Shown: positions 6,999 through 7,855 of the stretch, in pieces
How positions within the stretch are numbered: position 1 is the stretch's first letter
Layout of the letters: every line of letters starts with the position of its first letter
Source: Desulfobacterales bacterium
GTDB taxonomy: Bacteria > Desulfobacterota > Desulfobacteria > Desulfobacterales > Desulfosalsimonadaceae
Length of the DNA: 7,855 bases
Assembly (NCBI GenBank): GCA_029933295.1
Contig: JAOZOL010000104.1
Span: 1-7,855, forward strand
Direction: 5' to 3'
Position numbers and translations under genes: made by a program
Notes under the pieces: model-generated
What the model was told of the DNA's origin: nothing
The model's input: the letters and a program-made list of their open reading frames with translations, nothing else
Database searches by the model: none

Positions 6999-7855
6999 AT
7001 GCCCTCTGCATTTAAAAAAGCCCTGGATTCAGGTAAATTTGTTGTTACCTGTGAGGCTGCGCCGTCCAAAGGCACTAATCTGGAGAAGATGACCCACCAC
7101 ATCGAATTATTAAAAGATAAAGTCGACGGGATGAATGTGACGGATCACCAGAGTTCCGTCATGCGATTTCCGTCTCTGGGTGGCGCCCTGCTGGTGAAAG
7201 AACTGGGGGGCGAACCCATTTTGCAGATGACCTGCCGGGACCGGAACCGGATGGCTCTTCAGGCGGATCTTATGTTTGCATCCAGCCGGGGGATCAATAA
7301 TGTTTTATGCCTTACCGGTGATTCCGTCATGCTGGGAGATCACAAGGAGGCCAAACCGGTTTTTGACCTGGATTCCAGCCAGTTGGTGGCAGCGGTCAGA
7401 ACCATGGAAAAGGGCAGGGACATGTCCGGTAATGAGTTAGACGGTGGTGTCAGTTTTTGTGTCGGTGCCATTGTGACCCCGGAGGCCAATCCCATTGAGC
7501 CCCAGTTGATCAAGTTTGAGAAAAAGCTCGAAGCCGGTGCGGAGTTCATTCAAACCCAGGCGGTGTATGATATGGATAATTTTAAAAAATTCATGGAATA
7601 TGCCCGGCAGTTTCCGGTCAAAATACTGGCCGGAGTTATCCTTCTCACATCCGCACCCATGGCCCGGTTTATGAACAAAAATGTCGCCGGCGTGACGGTC
7701 CCCCAGGATTTAATCGATGAAATGAAGTCAGCACCCAAAGGCGGCGCTTTAAATAAAGGAATTGAAATCGCAGGTCGGATGATCCGCCAGATCAAAGAAG
7801 AAAATATCTGCGACGGGGTTCACATCATGGCCATCGGTAAAGAAGAAAAGGTGGT
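6999..7855 (+). CDS. metF: MetF, methylenetetrahydrofolate reductase (3' end beyond window)
   Basis: Flavoprotein interconverting 5,10-methylene-THF and 5-methyl-THF in the methyl branch of the Wood-Ljungdahl pathway. The frame runs from the ATG at 6999 to the window edge without a stop: 285 complete codons of a family usually near 290-300 aa, so only the last few residues should be missing. A TIM-barrel MetF fold is indicated by the N-terminal VTCEAAPSKG, whose E19 matches the catalytic glutamate of the family. Further support comes from NVTDHQSSVMR, the TCRDRNR flavin-pocket stretch, LTGDSVMLGDHKEAK and FIQTQAVYD. There is no C-terminal regulatory domain, as expected of prokaryotic MetF. 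AAAGGAAG at 6986-6993 is the ribosome binding site. In MetVF enzymes MetF usually lacks direct NADH activity and depends on MetV and its redox partners; I infer the same here from gene order. No base or codon anomaly was noticed. Confidence 0.96.
   Translation, partial: MPSAFKKALDSGKFVVTCEAAPSKGTNLEKMTHHIELLKDKVDGMNVTDHQSSVMRFPSLGGALLVKELGGEPILQMTCRDRNRMALQADLMFASSRGINNVLCLTGDSVMLGDHKEAKPVFDLDSSQLVAAVRTMEKGRDMSGNELDGGVSFCVGAIVTPEANPIEPQLIKFEKKLEAGAEFIQTQAVYDMDNFKKFMEYARQFPVKILAGVILLTSAPMARFMNKNVAGVTVPQDLIDEMKSAPKGGALNKGIEIAGRMIRQIKEENICDGVHIMAIGKEEKV

Overview
The window holds one tightly packed, single-strand run of five genes with no large gaps. In order they are: (1) an 878-residue protein with the architecture of formate dehydrogenase alpha/NuoG, (2) a NuoE-like [2Fe-2S] protein of 162 residues, (3) a 1043-residue fusion of a NuoF-type FMN/Fe-S flavoprotein with a GltD/NfnB-type FAD/pyridine-nucleotide domain, (4) MetV, the Fe-S/zinc partner of methylenetetrahydrofolate reductase, and (5) MetF, the catalytic flavoprotein, which is cut off by the window end only a few residues before its expected stop. 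Junctions are a stop codon abutting a start (genes 1-2), 2 nt (genes 2-3), a 4-nt ATGA overlap (genes 3-4) and 23 nt (genes 4-5). This strongly suggests one transcription unit and one multi-subunit enzyme.

The gene set points to a strict anaerobe using the Wood-Ljungdahl (reductive acetyl-CoA) pathway, in either direction. The protein style (FdhA/NuoG-like, NuoE, NuoF-GltD fusion, MetVF) and the mixed base composition resemble Desulfobacterota, for example complete-oxidising sulfate reducers. That assignment is inference from recognition, not a search result.

Functional reading: MetF carries out the methylene-THF/methyl-THF step, MetV links it to Fe-S electron transfer, and the three upstream genes would supply or accept electrons. 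NuoE, NuoF and the large subunit look like the three-subunit core of HydABC/Bfu-type bifurcating complexes. The GltD-like domain adds a second flavin and a second pyridine-nucleotide site.

The most interesting point is that the large subunit is annotatable as formate dehydrogenase but has lost the residues that make one. The Sec/Cys-His pair is replaced by Thr-Gly, the catalytic Arg by Val, and several molybdopterin-binding motifs are eroded. I therefore read it as a cofactor-less electron conduit, comparable to NuoG in complex I. The system would then be an NAD(H)-linked, possibly electron-bifurcating or confurcating, methylene-THF reductase. It would be distinct from the RnfC2-MetVF type of Acetobacterium and the MetVF-HdrABC-MvhD type of Moorella. 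The catalytic assignment of metV/metF is firm; the complex, its direction and its bifurcation are hypotheses.
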